Part shown: in pieces, positions 1-8,832 of the stretch
Layout: the number at the start of each line of letters is the position of its first letter
Position numbering within the stretch: the stretch's first letter is position 1
From: Chitinophagaceae bacterium
GTDB taxonomy: Bacteria > Bacteroidota > Bacteroidia > Chitinophagales > Chitinophagaceae
DNA: 64,000 bases
Direction: 5' to 3'
Assembly (NCBI GenBank): GCA_022843585.1
Contig: JALHNJ010000005.1
Span: 62,001-126,000, forward strand
Notes under the pieces: generated by a model
What the model saw: the letters and a program-made list of their open reading frames with translations, nothing else
Told to the model about the DNA's origin: nothing
The model's database searches: none
Position numbers and translations under genes: made by a program

Positions 1-256
1 GATTAAAAGTGATAACATTTTTGAAACTTAATTTTTCTTCTTTATGCATCCGCACTAATTCTGCATACAACGATTTAGGAGTGGAGCCGGTGGCCAGCCC
101 AAGCACACACTTTTCTTTCTTTTTTTGTTTGTCCCGGATAAAGTCGGCGATTTGACGGGCTACAGAAACAGAGCCTTCTTTTTGATCAGGAAAAATTTGA
201 ACAGGAATCTTTTCAAAACTATCGGCGAAATTACCTGAAGCAGCTTTTTTGGCCAT
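1..256 (-). CDS. nagB: Glucosamine-6-phosphate deaminase, N-terminal part (runs off window)
   Basis: Partial gene: the ATG lies at 254-256 on the minus strand and the frame stays open to base 1, giving about 85 N-terminal residues. The stretch LGLATGSTPKSLY is the phosphate-binding signature of the NagB/6-phosphogluconolactonase fold, and the residues before it (IPVQIFPDQKEGSVSVARQI) fit Bacteroidota NagB. The family converts glucosamine-6-phosphate to fructose-6-phosphate and ammonia in the cytoplasm. It is the last visible gene of a minus-strand run with the GH20 hexosaminidase (71 nt gap) and the CocE-type hydrolase, so it probably feeds released N-acetylglucosamine into glycolysis. The catalytic Asp/His region lies outside the window, so the call rests on the N-terminus and the context. 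Confidence 0.82.
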   Translation of the reverse strand, partial: MAKKAASGNFADSFEKIPVQIFPDQKEGSVSVARQIADFIRDKQKKKEKCVLGLATGSTPKSLYAELVRMHKEEKLSFKNVITFN

Positions 257-327
257 GGTGCATAATTGAGTTACAAATATAATTTTTTTTTTGAAGGTTT
301 ATGCGGATTTTTGCAGGTTTATGCCAA

Positions 328-2685
328 CTAATTGATCTCAATTTCATCCACAAAAAGCCAGGCTTTGTTGCCTTCACCGAGGTTTCCAGCCGGTATTACA
401 CCAAAATTGGCTACCTGAATTTTTACAAACCTTGTATTTACAGGGTTTAAAAATTCGCAGATGGCTTCATTATTTGAAATAGTTGGGTTTGATAAAGCAA
501 CAGGAGTAAAATCAACGCCATCTGTGGATGTAAGAATTATTACAGATGAAGGTTGATGTATCCAACTACCAGTTTGATGCAGGTAATGCACTTTGACGAA
601 TGAAATGTTTTCTTCTTTTCCCAGGTCAATTGTTGCGATACAATCATCGCCACTAAATCCTAAAAACTCTTTTGATTTTGCCGTTCCTTTTTCATTCTGT
701 ACACCATTCACTAAAGTAAAAGCTCCATCACCTGGATAATTTTTGGATGGTTGATTGGCCAGAGTGATTTTTTTGCCGGTGGCTTTGTTGAAATGGAAAT
801 TTTGATATATAGGATTACTAATTGGTTTGCCATTTAGCTGACCAATAGCTGCTATTAACATGGTAGATTTTATTTCGATCGGAGAGCTATAGGTGGTACC
901 TTCTGCGAAAGTTAATTCATATGGCCTGCCTGCATAATGCGAGATATATTTTATTTCGGTTCCTGGTTGGTTTGTTTCCACTTTCCAGCGAATAGGATTT
1001 GAATCATCTCCTGGTAAAATAGTTGCCTTTAAATCATAATACGCCTTACTATAATTTACTTTCCATCGTTGATATCTCTTAAACTGGTCTTGCAAACGCA
1101 TTTCAAAACTCTTCCAATTCTTGTTTTCTTTTGTTGCCCATAACACTTCACTCAATGCGGCCATGCGGGGAAATAGCATGTACTCCGTTTTCTTTTCATT
1201 TGTAATGTATTCTCTCCACAAATTGGCTTGTGCGCCAAGTATATATTTTCCTTCTTCTTCTGTTAATTCTTTTGGAATAGGATCGTAAGCATAAACTTTT
1301 TCAATAGGATTGTAGCCCCCGATTGTAACAGAATCTTCATTCTCACTTTGAGAATGATCGAAGTATAACGGATTGCCCGGTGTCATTATCACTTTGTGTT
1401 TTTGTTTAGCTGCTTCAATGCCACCGGTTTCCCCCCGCCAACTCATTACGACTGCATTGGGAGCAAGACCACCTTCTAATATTTCATCCCAGCCTATTAG
1501 TGTTTTATTTTTGCTGTTCAGGTATTTTTCCATTCGCTGTACAAACCAGCTTTGTAATTCATGTTCGTCTTTCAAATTATTTTCTTTCATTCTTTTTTGA
1601 CAGTCGGGACAAATTTTCCAATGTGTTTTCGGACATTCGTCTCCGCCAATATGAAGATAAGTGGAAGGAAATAGCGGCATTACTTCATCAATTACATTTT
1701 GTAAGAAAGTAAAAGTTTCTTCTTTGCCTGCACAAAACACATCATCAAATACCCCCCATGTTTCCTGTACTAATTTGATGCGGCCATTTTTTTGTTCTTC
1801 CACACTTTTATTCGAGATCATATTCGCTGGTATCTCGGTTGATTTTTTTGGAAAACAACTAAGTTCGGGATAAGCAGCAATGGCAGCACTTGCATGGCCC
1901 GGCATTTCAATTTCCGGTATTACATCAATAAAACGTTCTTTAGCATATCGTACTACTTCCTTTATTTCTTCCTGGGTATAAAACCCACTGTAGGGTTTAT
2001 TATCGTTTCCTGTGCCGGGATAACGGCCAATGATGGTTCCATTTCTTTTAGCACCTACTGTTGTAAGCTTCGGGTATTTTTTTATTTCGATACGCCAACC
2101 CTGATCATCCGTCAAATGCCAATGAAATGTATTTAGCTTATGATAAGCGAGATAATCGATATACTTTTTTATAAATGAAATGGGAGAGAAGTGACGGCTC
2201 ACATCCAGGTGCATACCCCGGTATTCAAAACGGGCATGGTCGAAGATTTCAACAAATGGTATTTCTTTTTTCTCTGCTGGGTTCGTTGGTAATAATTGAA
2301 AAAGAGTTTGAATGGCATGAAAAGCTGGTTCTGTAAAATTGCTGCTGATAGTAATTCCGGTGTTATTTACTTCAAGCTGGTATGCAGGCTTTCCGCCCGT
2401 TGGCATACGTCGCATATTGAAGGTGATATCTGCCGGTTGACCTTTTAGTACAAACGAAATATCAATATTGTAATTTTTCTTCAACTCATTTTTGAAGTAC
2501 TGGAGTATGGGTTCTTTATTTCCATTCGGAAAACCGCAGTATACAGTGGCTTTATTCTTTAGAATAAAACTGCCCTCCGTTTGTTTTACCTCTAATGGCC
2601 ATGGAATTAAAGACAGGTTTTTTTTCTGTGCAATAGAAATATTACTCAGGGTAAAAAATAGAAAACTGCTTATTATTAAACGCAT
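328..2685 (-). CDS. Secreted beta-N-acetylhexosaminidase (GH20)
   Basis: 785 residues with a Sec signal peptide (hydrophobic stretch ending SNISIAQ). Next come a GH20b alpha/beta domain (about residues 25-150) and the GH20 TIM barrel (about 150-500) with the catalytic Asp-Glu pair in HIGGDECPKTHW (D349/E350), the usual substrate-assisted retaining dyad. Further family motifs are YRGMHLDVSRHF, FHWHLTDDQGWR and EIEMPGHA. The C-terminal third contains a chitobiase-type domain and a discoidin-like (F5/8 type C) segment, expected to aid glycan binding. It removes terminal GlcNAc/GalNAc from glycans or chitooligosaccharides in the periplasm or at the cell surface. The start lies 6 nt after the CocE-like gene, so the two are cotranscribed, with nagB next. 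Confidence 0.93.
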   Translation of the reverse strand: MRLIISSFLFFTLSNISIAQKKNLSLIPWPLEVKQTEGSFILKNKATVYCGFPNGNKEPILQYFKNELKKNYNIDISFVLKGQPADITFNMRRMPTGGKPAYQLEVNNTGITISSNFTEPAFHAIQTLFQLLPTNPAEKKEIPFVEIFDHARFEYRGMHLDVSRHFSPISFIKKYIDYLAYHKLNTFHWHLTDDQGWRIEIKKYPKLTTVGAKRNGTIIGRYPGTGNDNKPYSGFYTQEEIKEVVRYAKERFIDVIPEIEMPGHASAAIAAYPELSCFPKKSTEIPANMISNKSVEEQKNGRIKLVQETWGVFDDVFCAGKEETFTFLQNVIDEVMPLFPSTYLHIGGDECPKTHWKICPDCQKRMKENNLKDEHELQSWFVQRMEKYLNSKNKTLIGWDEILEGGLAPNAVVMSWRGETGGIEAAKQKHKVIMTPGNPLYFDHSQSENEDSVTIGGYNPIEKVYAYDPIPKELTEEEGKYILGAQANLWREYITNEKKTEYMLFPRMAALSEVLWATKENKNWKSFEMRLQDQFKRYQRWKVNYSKAYYDLKATILPGDDSNPIRWKVETNQPGTEIKYISHYAGRPYELTFAEGTTYSSPIEIKSTMLIAAIGQLNGKPISNPIYQNFHFNKATGKKITLANQPSKNYPGDGAFTLVNGVQNEKGTAKSKEFLGFSGDDCIATIDLGKEENISFVKVHYLHQTGSWIHQPSSVIILTSTDGVDFTPVALSNPTISNNEAICEFLNPVNTRFVKIQVANFGVIPAGNLGEGNKAWLFVDEIEIN

Positions 2686-2691
2686 AATTTA

Positions 2692-4572
2692 TTAGTTTCT
2701 GAGAATGGGTAAGAATATTTTTGATGTATTCGTAGCATCATGATAAATCTTAATCGTCGCCTTTTTAAAATCTGCTTCTACTGCTTCATAAATATTCATG
2801 AACTGCTGCGGGTTCCTGTCCGCTAATGGAAACCAACTGCTTTGTATCTGAATCATCAACCGATGACCTTTTTTAAAGGTATGTGCAACATCAGGCAATT
2901 CAAATTTTACAGTTTCGATAGTACCCGGTTTAAATGGAACCGGAGTTTCAAAACTATTTCTGAACTTACCTCTCATAATTTCTCCCCGCACCAACATTTG
3001 ATAACCATCCATTGGGTATTGTCCGCTTGTTGTGCGACCAGCAATTTGTGTCGTTCCGGGATATTTAAAATCATCAGGAAATACATCGATCACTTTTACA
3101 ACAAAATCTGCATCGGTTCCTGAAATGCTAACTTTTAAATTGGCGATAACAGGACCAGCCAGCGTAAGATCTTCTTCTAATGGAAATGTTTCAAAGGTTA
3201 ATACATCTGGCCGGCGGGATGCAAAGCGTTGGTCATCGGTCATGTATTCTCTTGTTCTTCTAAAATGTACATCTTCTGTATAAGGAACAGGATTAGCAGG
3301 ATCGCTGATGTACTCGGTAAAACTGGTTTGTGAGCCTGGCATATTCCAGGAAAGAATTCCATCCTTAGCTAAATAAATATCTCTGCCATTGCCAGCCGGA
3401 GGCCATTGTTCTAACTTTCTCCATTTATTTTCTCCGGTGAAAAAGATGGTTGCCTCTGATAGTTTAGGATCTTCACCTTTTCCTTTCAGGTAATAATTAA
3501 AGAAAGGAATTTCAATATTGTTCTGGTACCACTGCGATGTGTTGCTTTCAAATTTTACATTGCCCAATTTTGTACCATCATTGCTTGCCCACTGACCATG
3601 ATACCAGGGACCCATTACAATTTTATTATTAGTTGTTGGGTTTTGTTTTTCGATGGCCTTATATAAATTCCAGGCACCAAAACAATCTTCTGCATCAAAC
3701 AGGCCACCTACCACCAACATGGCAGGTTTTACATTGTGCATAGCTCTGCGGGCATCTCTTGCCTGCCACCAGGCATCATAGTTAGGATGTGCATATAAGT
3801 CTTTCCAAAATGCAACACTGTCTTTCATATGCTGCATCAATTTTGGTAATGGATTCTCTAAATAGAATTTATAATTGTCACGAATGGGAAATTCAAAACC
3901 TCCTGGACCAACCGTAGTAGGTTTTGGTCTTGGTTTTCCAAAACCAGAATAAAAACTAAAGCCATCCATTTGAAAAAATGCACCATTGTGATGAAAATCA
4001 TCGCCCATGAACCAATCGGTAACAGGTGCCTGCGGACTCACTGCTTTTAATGCGGGATGCCCAGATGCGGCTGCCATCGTAGAATAAAAACCGGGATACG
4101 AAATTCCAAACACACCTACATTGCCATTGTTGTTTGGAATATTTTTTACCATCCAGTCAATGGCATCGTAGGTATCGCTGGCTTCATCAATTTCAGTACC
4201 CGTTTTACTTTTATTAAAAGGACGAACATCTACAAAATCCCCTTCACTCATCCACCGGCCTCTTACATCTTGAATAACAATGATATAATTTTCTCTTGCA
4301 TAATATCTCCAATGACCAGTCCAAAGCCGGGCAGAAAAATCTTTTCCATATGGCGCACAAGAGTAAGGAGTTCGTACCATCAGAATAGGATGCTTCTCAC
4401 TTTTATCGTTCGGCATATAAATGGAAGTATGCAATTTAATACCGTCCCGCATGGGGATAGTTTGTTCCAATTTGGTAAAGTTATCCCGTATCCAGGCTGA
4501 ATCCTGTTCGTTTTGGGCAACTACAATTGTAACAAATAAAGAAAGGAGGAGGGAGATGGCAATTTTTCGCAT
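2692..4572 (-). CDS. CocE/NonD-family hydrolase (X-Pro dipeptidyl-peptidase S15 type)
   Basis: 626 residues with a signal peptide (ISLLLSLFVTIVVAQ). The N-terminal half is an alpha/beta hydrolase with the nucleophile elbow GISYPGF (Ser158). The C-terminal half is the jelly-roll X-Pro dipeptidyl-peptidase C-terminal domain (about residues 370-620). The family includes cocaine esterase, glutaryl-7-ACA acylase and alpha-amino acid ester hydrolases; the real substrate here is unknown. Secretion and cotranscription with a hexosaminidase and nagB suggest that it processes an ester or amide in a peptide- or amino-sugar-containing polymer, which is inference. The ATG at 4570-4572 is followed directly by the signal peptide. 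Confidence 0.88.
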   Translation of the reverse strand: MRKIAISLLLSLFVTIVVAQNEQDSAWIRDNFTKLEQTIPMRDGIKLHTSIYMPNDKSEKHPILMVRTPYSCAPYGKDFSARLWTGHWRYYARENYIIVIQDVRGRWMSEGDFVDVRPFNKSKTGTEIDEASDTYDAIDWMVKNIPNNNGNVGVFGISYPGFYSTMAAASGHPALKAVSPQAPVTDWFMGDDFHHNGAFFQMDGFSFYSGFGKPRPKPTTVGPGGFEFPIRDNYKFYLENPLPKLMQHMKDSVAFWKDLYAHPNYDAWWQARDARRAMHNVKPAMLVVGGLFDAEDCFGAWNLYKAIEKQNPTTNNKIVMGPWYHGQWASNDGTKLGNVKFESNTSQWYQNNIEIPFFNYYLKGKGEDPKLSEATIFFTGENKWRKLEQWPPAGNGRDIYLAKDGILSWNMPGSQTSFTEYISDPANPVPYTEDVHFRRTREYMTDDQRFASRRPDVLTFETFPLEEDLTLAGPVIANLKVSISGTDADFVVKVIDVFPDDFKYPGTTQIAGRTTSGQYPMDGYQMLVRGEIMRGKFRNSFETPVPFKPGTIETVKFELPDVAHTFKKGHRLMIQIQSSWFPLADRNPQQFMNIYEAVEADFKKATIKIYHDATNTSKIFLPILRN

Positions 4573-4627
4573 GGAAGTTAGTTTGAAGTTCTAAATTTAC
4601 TAATCTCCAATCACTAATAGCTTATTT

Positions 4628-5104
4628 ATGCAATCGAATGTGCAAGTTATCACCCAGTTCTATACAGCTTTTCAAAAGCTGGATCATCAAACTATGAATA
4701 GTTGCTACAGCGATGATATTGTTTTTAACGACCCAGCTTTCGGTTTATTAAGAGGAGATGAGACAAAAGCAATGTGGGAAATGCTTTGTAAGAACGCCAA
4801 AGACTTTTCGCTAACGTTTTCCAATATCCAGGAATTGGATGAAGAATATGCAACCTGCAATTGGGTAGCAACCTATACTTTTTCTAAAACAGGAAGAAAA
4901 GTGGTAAATAAGATCAAAGCTTTTATGAAATTAAAGGACGGTAAAATTATTGAGCACAGCGATGGCTTCAAACTGAGTACATGGGCAGCACAGGCTTTAG
5001 GTTTTAAAGGAGTTTTATTAGGGTGGACAGGATTTATGAAAAGAAAGATCCAAAAGAATGCTAGGAAGAATTTGATAAAGTTTATTGAAGCCAAGGGTCA
5101 ATAG
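4628..5104 (+). CDS. SnoaL/NTF2-like protein
   Basis: 158 residues, no signal peptide. The pattern of an N-terminal helix (VQVITQFYTAFQKLD), then YSDDIVFNDPAF, then a beta-rich half with W-V-A-T-Y-T-F and KIKAFMKLKDGKIIEHSDG is typical of the SnoaL-like/nuclear transport factor 2 fold. Such small cone-shaped proteins are either isomerase/hydrolase-like enzymes or ligand binders; nothing here fixes the function. The C-terminus is basic (KRKIQKNARKN). It stands alone, divergent from the CocE-type hydrolase (55 nt apart) and convergent with the pirin genes across an inverted repeat. Confidence 0.75.
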   Translation: MQSNVQVITQFYTAFQKLDHQTMNSCYSDDIVFNDPAFGLLRGDETKAMWEMLCKNAKDFSLTFSNIQELDEEYATCNWVATYTFSKTGRKVVNKIKAFMKLKDGKIIEHSDGFKLSTWAAQALGFKGVLLGWTGFMKRKIQKNARKNLIKFIEAKGQ

Positions 5105-5181
5105 TCAATTGTGAATAGTCAATGGAGTCCTATTGATTTAGGATACTATTCACCATTGACCATTCACTATTCACCGACTAT
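5101..5181. repeat. Inverted repeat between convergent genes, probable bidirectional terminator
   Basis: Arms GTGAATAGTCAATGG (5111-5125) and CCATTGACCATTCAC (5153-5167) are complementary at 14 of 15 positions, and the outer ATAGTC / GACTAT at 5101-5106 and 5176-5181 extends the dyad. It fills the gap between the NTF2-like gene and the convergent pirin gene and touches both ends. There is no clean T-run, so the terminator role is inferred from position. A 17-nt piece recurs exactly downstream of smc at 43488-43504. Confidence 0.6.
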
Positions 5182-6050
5182 TCCAGCACTCCAAACTTCC
5201 CCTTGCTCACCGATTCAATCGCTTCTTCTACTTCTGCCCAGGTATTCATTACAAAAGGACCGTAAGCAGCAATGGGTTCATTAATTGGTTCTCCCGATAG
5301 AACAAGGATGATTGTATCTTCTGTTGCTTCTATTTCAATTTCTTCGCCTTCATTGTTGAATAATACAAAATGATCGGTTGCAACTTCACTGCCATTTAAT
5401 TTAGCTGTCCCTTCAATAACCAATAAGCCGGTGTTATAATTTGCAGGAAAACCAAGAGTTGCTTTGCTTCCTTTTTTCAATTTCGCATTATACACCTGCA
5501 TAGGAGTAAAAGTAGTGGCCGGACCTTTAGTGCCATTATATTCACCAGCTATTACTTCAATGAAACTTTCTTTATCTGCTAAATAATGGCGGCCCATCAT
5601 TTTGTTGGTTACTTCCTGATATTTAGGCGTGGTCTTTTTATCTTTTGCAGGAAGGTTAACCCAAAGTTGTACCATTTGAAAAAGTCCGCCGGTCTTGCTG
5701 AAATTTTCTTCATGATATTCTTTGTGTAATAACCCTGACCCGGCTGTCATCCATTGCACATCACCTTCACCAATGATGCCGCTGTTACCTGCACTATCAT
5801 GGTGGGCTATCTTTCCATGATAGGCTATTGATACCGTTTCAAATCCAGCATGTGGATGCACACCTACGCCTCTTGGTTCTATGGATGGAGTGAATTCAAT
5901 TTTTGAACCATAGTCCAGCATAAAGAATGGGCTCATTCTTCTTTTATCAATTTCTGCGCCGGGAAAAAAATTATGTACCCGGAAGCCATCACCAACCATG
6001 TGTGGTGGGGGTGGTGCTATAATTGCTTCAATAGTTTTCTTATTGCTCAT
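5178..6050 (-). CDS. Pirin family protein (first of two adjacent)
   Basis: 290 residues, a bicupin. The N-terminal cupin carries the metal-binding pattern GVHPHAGFETVSI plus HKEYHEE, matching the His/His/His/Glu site of pirins; the C-terminal cupin is about residues 170-280. Pirins bind Fe(II); some, such as YhhW, act as quercetinase-type dioxygenases and others act as regulators. A good ribosome-binding site (GGAGA) precedes the ATG. It lies 13 nt downstream of a second, differently shaped pirin gene, so the two form an operon. The substrate cannot be told from sequence. Confidence 0.9.
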   Translation of the reverse strand: MSNKKTIEAIIAPPPPHMVGDGFRVHNFFPGAEIDKRRMSPFFMLDYGSKIEFTPSIEPRGVGVHPHAGFETVSIAYHGKIAHHDSAGNSGIIGEGDVQWMTAGSGLLHKEYHEENFSKTGGLFQMVQLWVNLPAKDKKTTPKYQEVTNKMMGRHYLADKESFIEVIAGEYNGTKGPATTFTPMQVYNAKLKKGSKATLGFPANYNTGLLVIEGTAKLNGSEVATDHFVLFNNEGEEIEIEATEDTIILVLSGEPINEPIAAYGPFVMNTWAEVEEAIESVSKGKFGVLE

Positions 6051-6063
6051 AATAATGTCTCCT

Positions 6064-6780
6064 TTATTTTAAGAGCGGAATTTCCATTAATAATATTTCT
6101 GCATCACTATCAGCTTTTATATCTAATACTTCAGCTTCTGTAATTGCTAATCCATCTCTGCGGTTCAGTTGTTCGCCATTGATCGTTACATCACCTTCAA
6201 TGATGAATGCATAAACTCCATTATTAGAATTCTTCAATTGATAAGCTGTTGTAAAGTCTTTATCAAGCTTTCCTAAACTAAACCATGCATCCTGGTGAAT
6301 TTGTACTCCGCCATCGTTTGTGCCGATGGGAGATACAACTGTCAATAGTTTATTGTGTTTATCTGCATCAGCAAAACTTTTTTGATCGTAGCGTGGAGTT
6401 ACATTTTTTTTATTGGGGAAAACCCAGATCTGGAAAAATTTTACCGGTTGATCATGGTTCTTGTTCTTTTCACCATGTTGTATGCCGGTACCCGCACTCA
6501 TTACTTGTACATCACCCTGGCGGATGACTTGTTTGTTACCCATGTTATCAAAATGCTCCAAATCGCCGCTGGTAGGAATGGAGATGATCTCCATATTATC
6601 ATGCGGATGTGTACCGAAACCCATACCACCTGAAACGGTATCATCATTCAATACCCGCAGTGCACCGAAGTGTACTCTTTCAGGGTTGTTATAACTTGAA
6701 AAACTAAATGTGTGATAAGAATCTAACCATCCATGATTAGCATGGCCTCTTGTGTTGGCTTTGTGAAGAATGGTTTTCAT
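6064..6780 (-). CDS. Pirin family protein (YhhW-like, second of two adjacent)
   Basis: 238 residues, the shorter YhhW/quercetin 2,3-dioxygenase-like pirin type. It begins with the family hallmark RGHANHGWLDSYHTFSF and carries the metal site GTHPHDNMEIISIP plus HGEKN. The C-terminal cupin is degenerate, as is usual for this type. An AAGGAG site lies 7 nt before the ATG. It is the upstream member of a two-gene pirin operon. The adjacent FMN reductase on the same strand may be functionally related (redox/quinone or flavonoid handling), but that gene is separated by repeat-bearing DNA. Confidence 0.9.
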   Translation of the reverse strand: MKTILHKANTRGHANHGWLDSYHTFSFSSYNNPERVHFGALRVLNDDTVSGGMGFGTHPHDNMEIISIPTSGDLEHFDNMGNKQVIRQGDVQVMSAGTGIQHGEKNKNHDQPVKFFQIWVFPNKKNVTPRYDQKSFADADKHNKLLTVVSPIGTNDGGVQIHQDAWFSLGKLDKDFTTAYQLKNSNNGVYAFIIEGDVTINGEQLNRRDGLAITEAEVLDIKADSDAEILLMEIPLLK

Positions 6781-6829
6781 TGTGAACTCCTTTTTTGATT
6801 TTTGATTTTACCTATTATAAAATGACTTT

Positions 6830-6940
6830 TGTCATACCGAGCTTTCTTTAGTAAGCTCTGTGTAAAAAGACACTAAGCGAGGTATCTCAGAGATTGAAAT
6901 ATTCATTGCATATTGAGATGCCTCCTTCGTCGGCATGACA
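6830..6940. repeat. Palindromic intergenic element, MITE/REP-like
   Basis: The element starts TGTCATACCG and ends CGGCATGACA, near-perfect inverted ends (9 of 10). A second inner pair, GAGGTATCTCA and TGAGATGCCTCC, folds around an AT-rich centre. The segment has no coding frame that looks real. It resembles the short palindromic intergenic repeats scattered through many Bacteroidota genomes; this is from memory of the general pattern, not a database match. Confidence 0.55.
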
Positions 6941-6984
6941 AGACTACGATAGTATTGAGGATAAGAACTAATAGAGCACTTCGC

Positions 6985-7036
6985 AAATGCTCATCCGTGT
7001 TACTTCAGTACAAGTGTGCGACGCAAGGAACGATGA
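6985..7036 (+). repeat. Intergenic repeat, copy A (GTGCGACGCAA core)
   Basis: About 52 nt align with few mismatches to copy B at 55101-55152: both open with AAATGCTCATC, share a GTTACT segment and run into GTGCGACGCAAG followed by ACGATGA. A shorter match to the core is at 39769-39798. Copy A lies between the FMN reductase end and the pirin operon start. Confidence 0.65.
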
Positions 7037-7064
7037 TAGTAGCAATGCAGTTGGTACCAAAAAA

Positions 7065-7622
7065 TTATACAGTAAGTTTCTCTTCCACTACTTTATCAGA
7101 CAACCACAAAAACTCTGTTACGAAATTGTGTACGGCATTTTGAAAAGCATCGTCGAGCAGATCACCATCAGGACTGAATTTTTTATCAACCGCTGGTATT
7201 ACCAACATATAAGGTGAGGTGATACCAAACAATGCAGGAACCAATAACAACAATTGTTGTGAAGCTCTCATTCCACCCATTGCACCGGGAGAAGCTGTTA
7301 CAATTCCAAAAGGTTTGTGATGACGTTTTGGAAAATGGTCCAACAGGTTTTTAAGAGCAGGAGAGTAGCTGCCATTATATTCTGGTGTTACTAATATATA
7401 TGCATCGGCATTAAAAATTCTTTCTGCCAATGGTTGAAACTCTACCGGCACTTTATCTAATGAAACCCAAACAGATTGAACAGCCGGAATAGCCCAGTCT
7501 TTCATATCGATGATGTTCACTTCATGTGAAGTGTTTTGTGATATCCAGTTTTTCAGGTGTAGTGCTGCACGACGGGTGAGACTATTAATCCGTGGGCTGC
7601 CTGATATTATTTCTATTTTCAT
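7065..7622 (-). CDS. NADPH-dependent FMN reductase (flavodoxin-like)
   Basis: About 185 residues. The ATG at 7620-7622 is preferred over an upstream in-frame start because the protein then begins with the fold's first strand and phosphate loop, MKIEIISGSPRINS, and has AAAGAAAT just before it. The flavodoxin-like features are the FMN phosphate loop SGSPR, the PEYNGSYSPALKNLLD segment (the classic PEYN motif), and FGIVTASPGAMGG. The family reduces FMN, quinones, chromate or azo compounds with NAD(P)H in the cytoplasm. It is a monocistronic minus-strand gene, divergent from the glycosylasparaginase gene. Confidence 0.9.
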   Translation of the reverse strand: MKIEIISGSPRINSLTRRAALHLKNWISQNTSHEVNIIDMKDWAIPAVQSVWVSLDKVPVEFQPLAERIFNADAYILVTPEYNGSYSPALKNLLDHFPKRHHKPFGIVTASPGAMGGMRASQQLLLLVPALFGITSPYMLVIPAVDKKFSPDGDLLDDAFQNAVHNFVTEFLWLSDKVVEEKLTV

Positions 7623-7775
7623 TTCTTTATTTTTCGCTTTTGTTACACAAAGGTATATAATCAATGTTTAAACATCAAATATTTATTCTGCAAAGTTTGT
7701 TAAGGTTTTGTGGGCATAAATTCATTTTAGTATGCCTAAATACTGTGCCTGATGCTTAATTTCGGACATATCAAC

Positions 7776-8822
7776 ATGAACAACATGATTAACAGGAGAA
7801 AGTTTATTAAAACATCCGCTTTTACTGGTTTCGCAAGTGCATTGGGGAGTAAGCTGTTAGCTGCTGAAACGATGGAGAATGTAAAAGGCAAACCAGTAGT
7901 GATCTCAACCTGGGATGCTGGTTTGCGGGCCAATAAAGGAGCCTGGGAAATATTGGTCAAGGGCGGCAGAGCTTTGGATGCCGTAGAAAAAGGAGTGATG
8001 GTGACGGAGGATGAGCAGAATTGTTGCGTGGGATTGGGTGCTAATCCGGATAGGGATGGGTTTGTAACGCTGGATGCCTGCATCATGGATGAAAATTTTA
8101 ATTGCGGCAGTGTAGCTTTTTTGGAAAGAATAAAACACCCCATTTCTGTTGCAAGAAGAGTGATGGAGAAAACGCCGCATGTAATGCTGGTAGGTAGCGG
8201 CGCACAACAATTTGCCGTGGCGGAAGGATTTAAACTGGAAGAACAAAAGTTGTCGAACGATGCACAAAAAAATTATGAGAACTGGTTAAAGAAATCGGAG
8301 TATAAGCCACCAGCCATTAATGTTGAAAGTAAAAAAGATCATGGACCTTTTGCGCCATATAAATTAGACAATGGAGAATGGAACCATGATACAATTGGAA
8401 TGGTGGCGATGGATACCAATGGCAACCTGAGTGGAAGTTGCACCACCAGCGGTGCCGGATTTAAAATGCGGGGACGATTGGGAGATTCTCCCATTATTGG
8501 TGCCGGATTATTTGTAGATAATGAAGTGGGTGCTTGTACGGCTACGGGACAGGGAGAAGATGTGATAAGAGTTGCTGGTTCACATTCCGTGATTGAATTA
8601 ATGCGGCAAGGGTTATCGCCAGAAGCAGCCTGTAAAAAAATAGTTGAACGTATTATAAAGATAAAAGGAGCGAAGGCAATGGATATTCAAGTAGCATTTC
8701 TTGCCGTGAATAAAAAAGGACAGGTGGGAGCATATTCAATTCATAGCGGTTTTCAATATGCTATTAAAACTAATGAGGTAGAGAAACTGGTGACTGCAAA
8801 AAGCATCTATCCGAAAAAATAA
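7776..8822 (+). CDS. N4-(beta-N-acetylglucosaminyl)-L-asparaginase, exported
   Basis: About 348 residues. The N-terminus MNNMINRRKFIKTSAF is a twin-arginine signal, so export of a folded enzyme is expected; the ATG at 7776 (or 7785) suits this better than the one at 7752. It belongs to the Ntn-hydrolase glycosylasparaginase family. The autocleavage site and nucleophile sit in NHDTIGMVAMD, with the Thr at about residue 206, and the substrate loop SCTTSGAGFKMRGRLGDSPI follows. The family cuts the GlcNAc-Asn bond of glycoasparagines, giving aspartate and 1-aminoGlcNAc. It may cooperate with the hexosaminidase and nagB at the left of the window. cutC follows after 10 nt. Confidence 0.93.
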   Translation: MNNMINRRKFIKTSAFTGFASALGSKLLAAETMENVKGKPVVISTWDAGLRANKGAWEILVKGGRALDAVEKGVMVTEDEQNCCVGLGANPDRDGFVTLDACIMDENFNCGSVAFLERIKHPISVARRVMEKTPHVMLVGSGAQQFAVAEGFKLEEQKLSNDAQKNYENWLKKSEYKPPAINVESKKDHGPFAPYKLDNGEWNHDTIGMVAMDTNGNLSGSCTTSGAGFKMRGRLGDSPIIGAGLFVDNEVGACTATGQGEDVIRVAGSHSVIELMRQGLSPEAACKKIVERIIKIKGAKAMDIQVAFLAVNKKGQVGAYSIHSGFQYAIKTNEVEKLVTAKSIYPKK

Positions 8823-8832
8823 TAACAACAAC

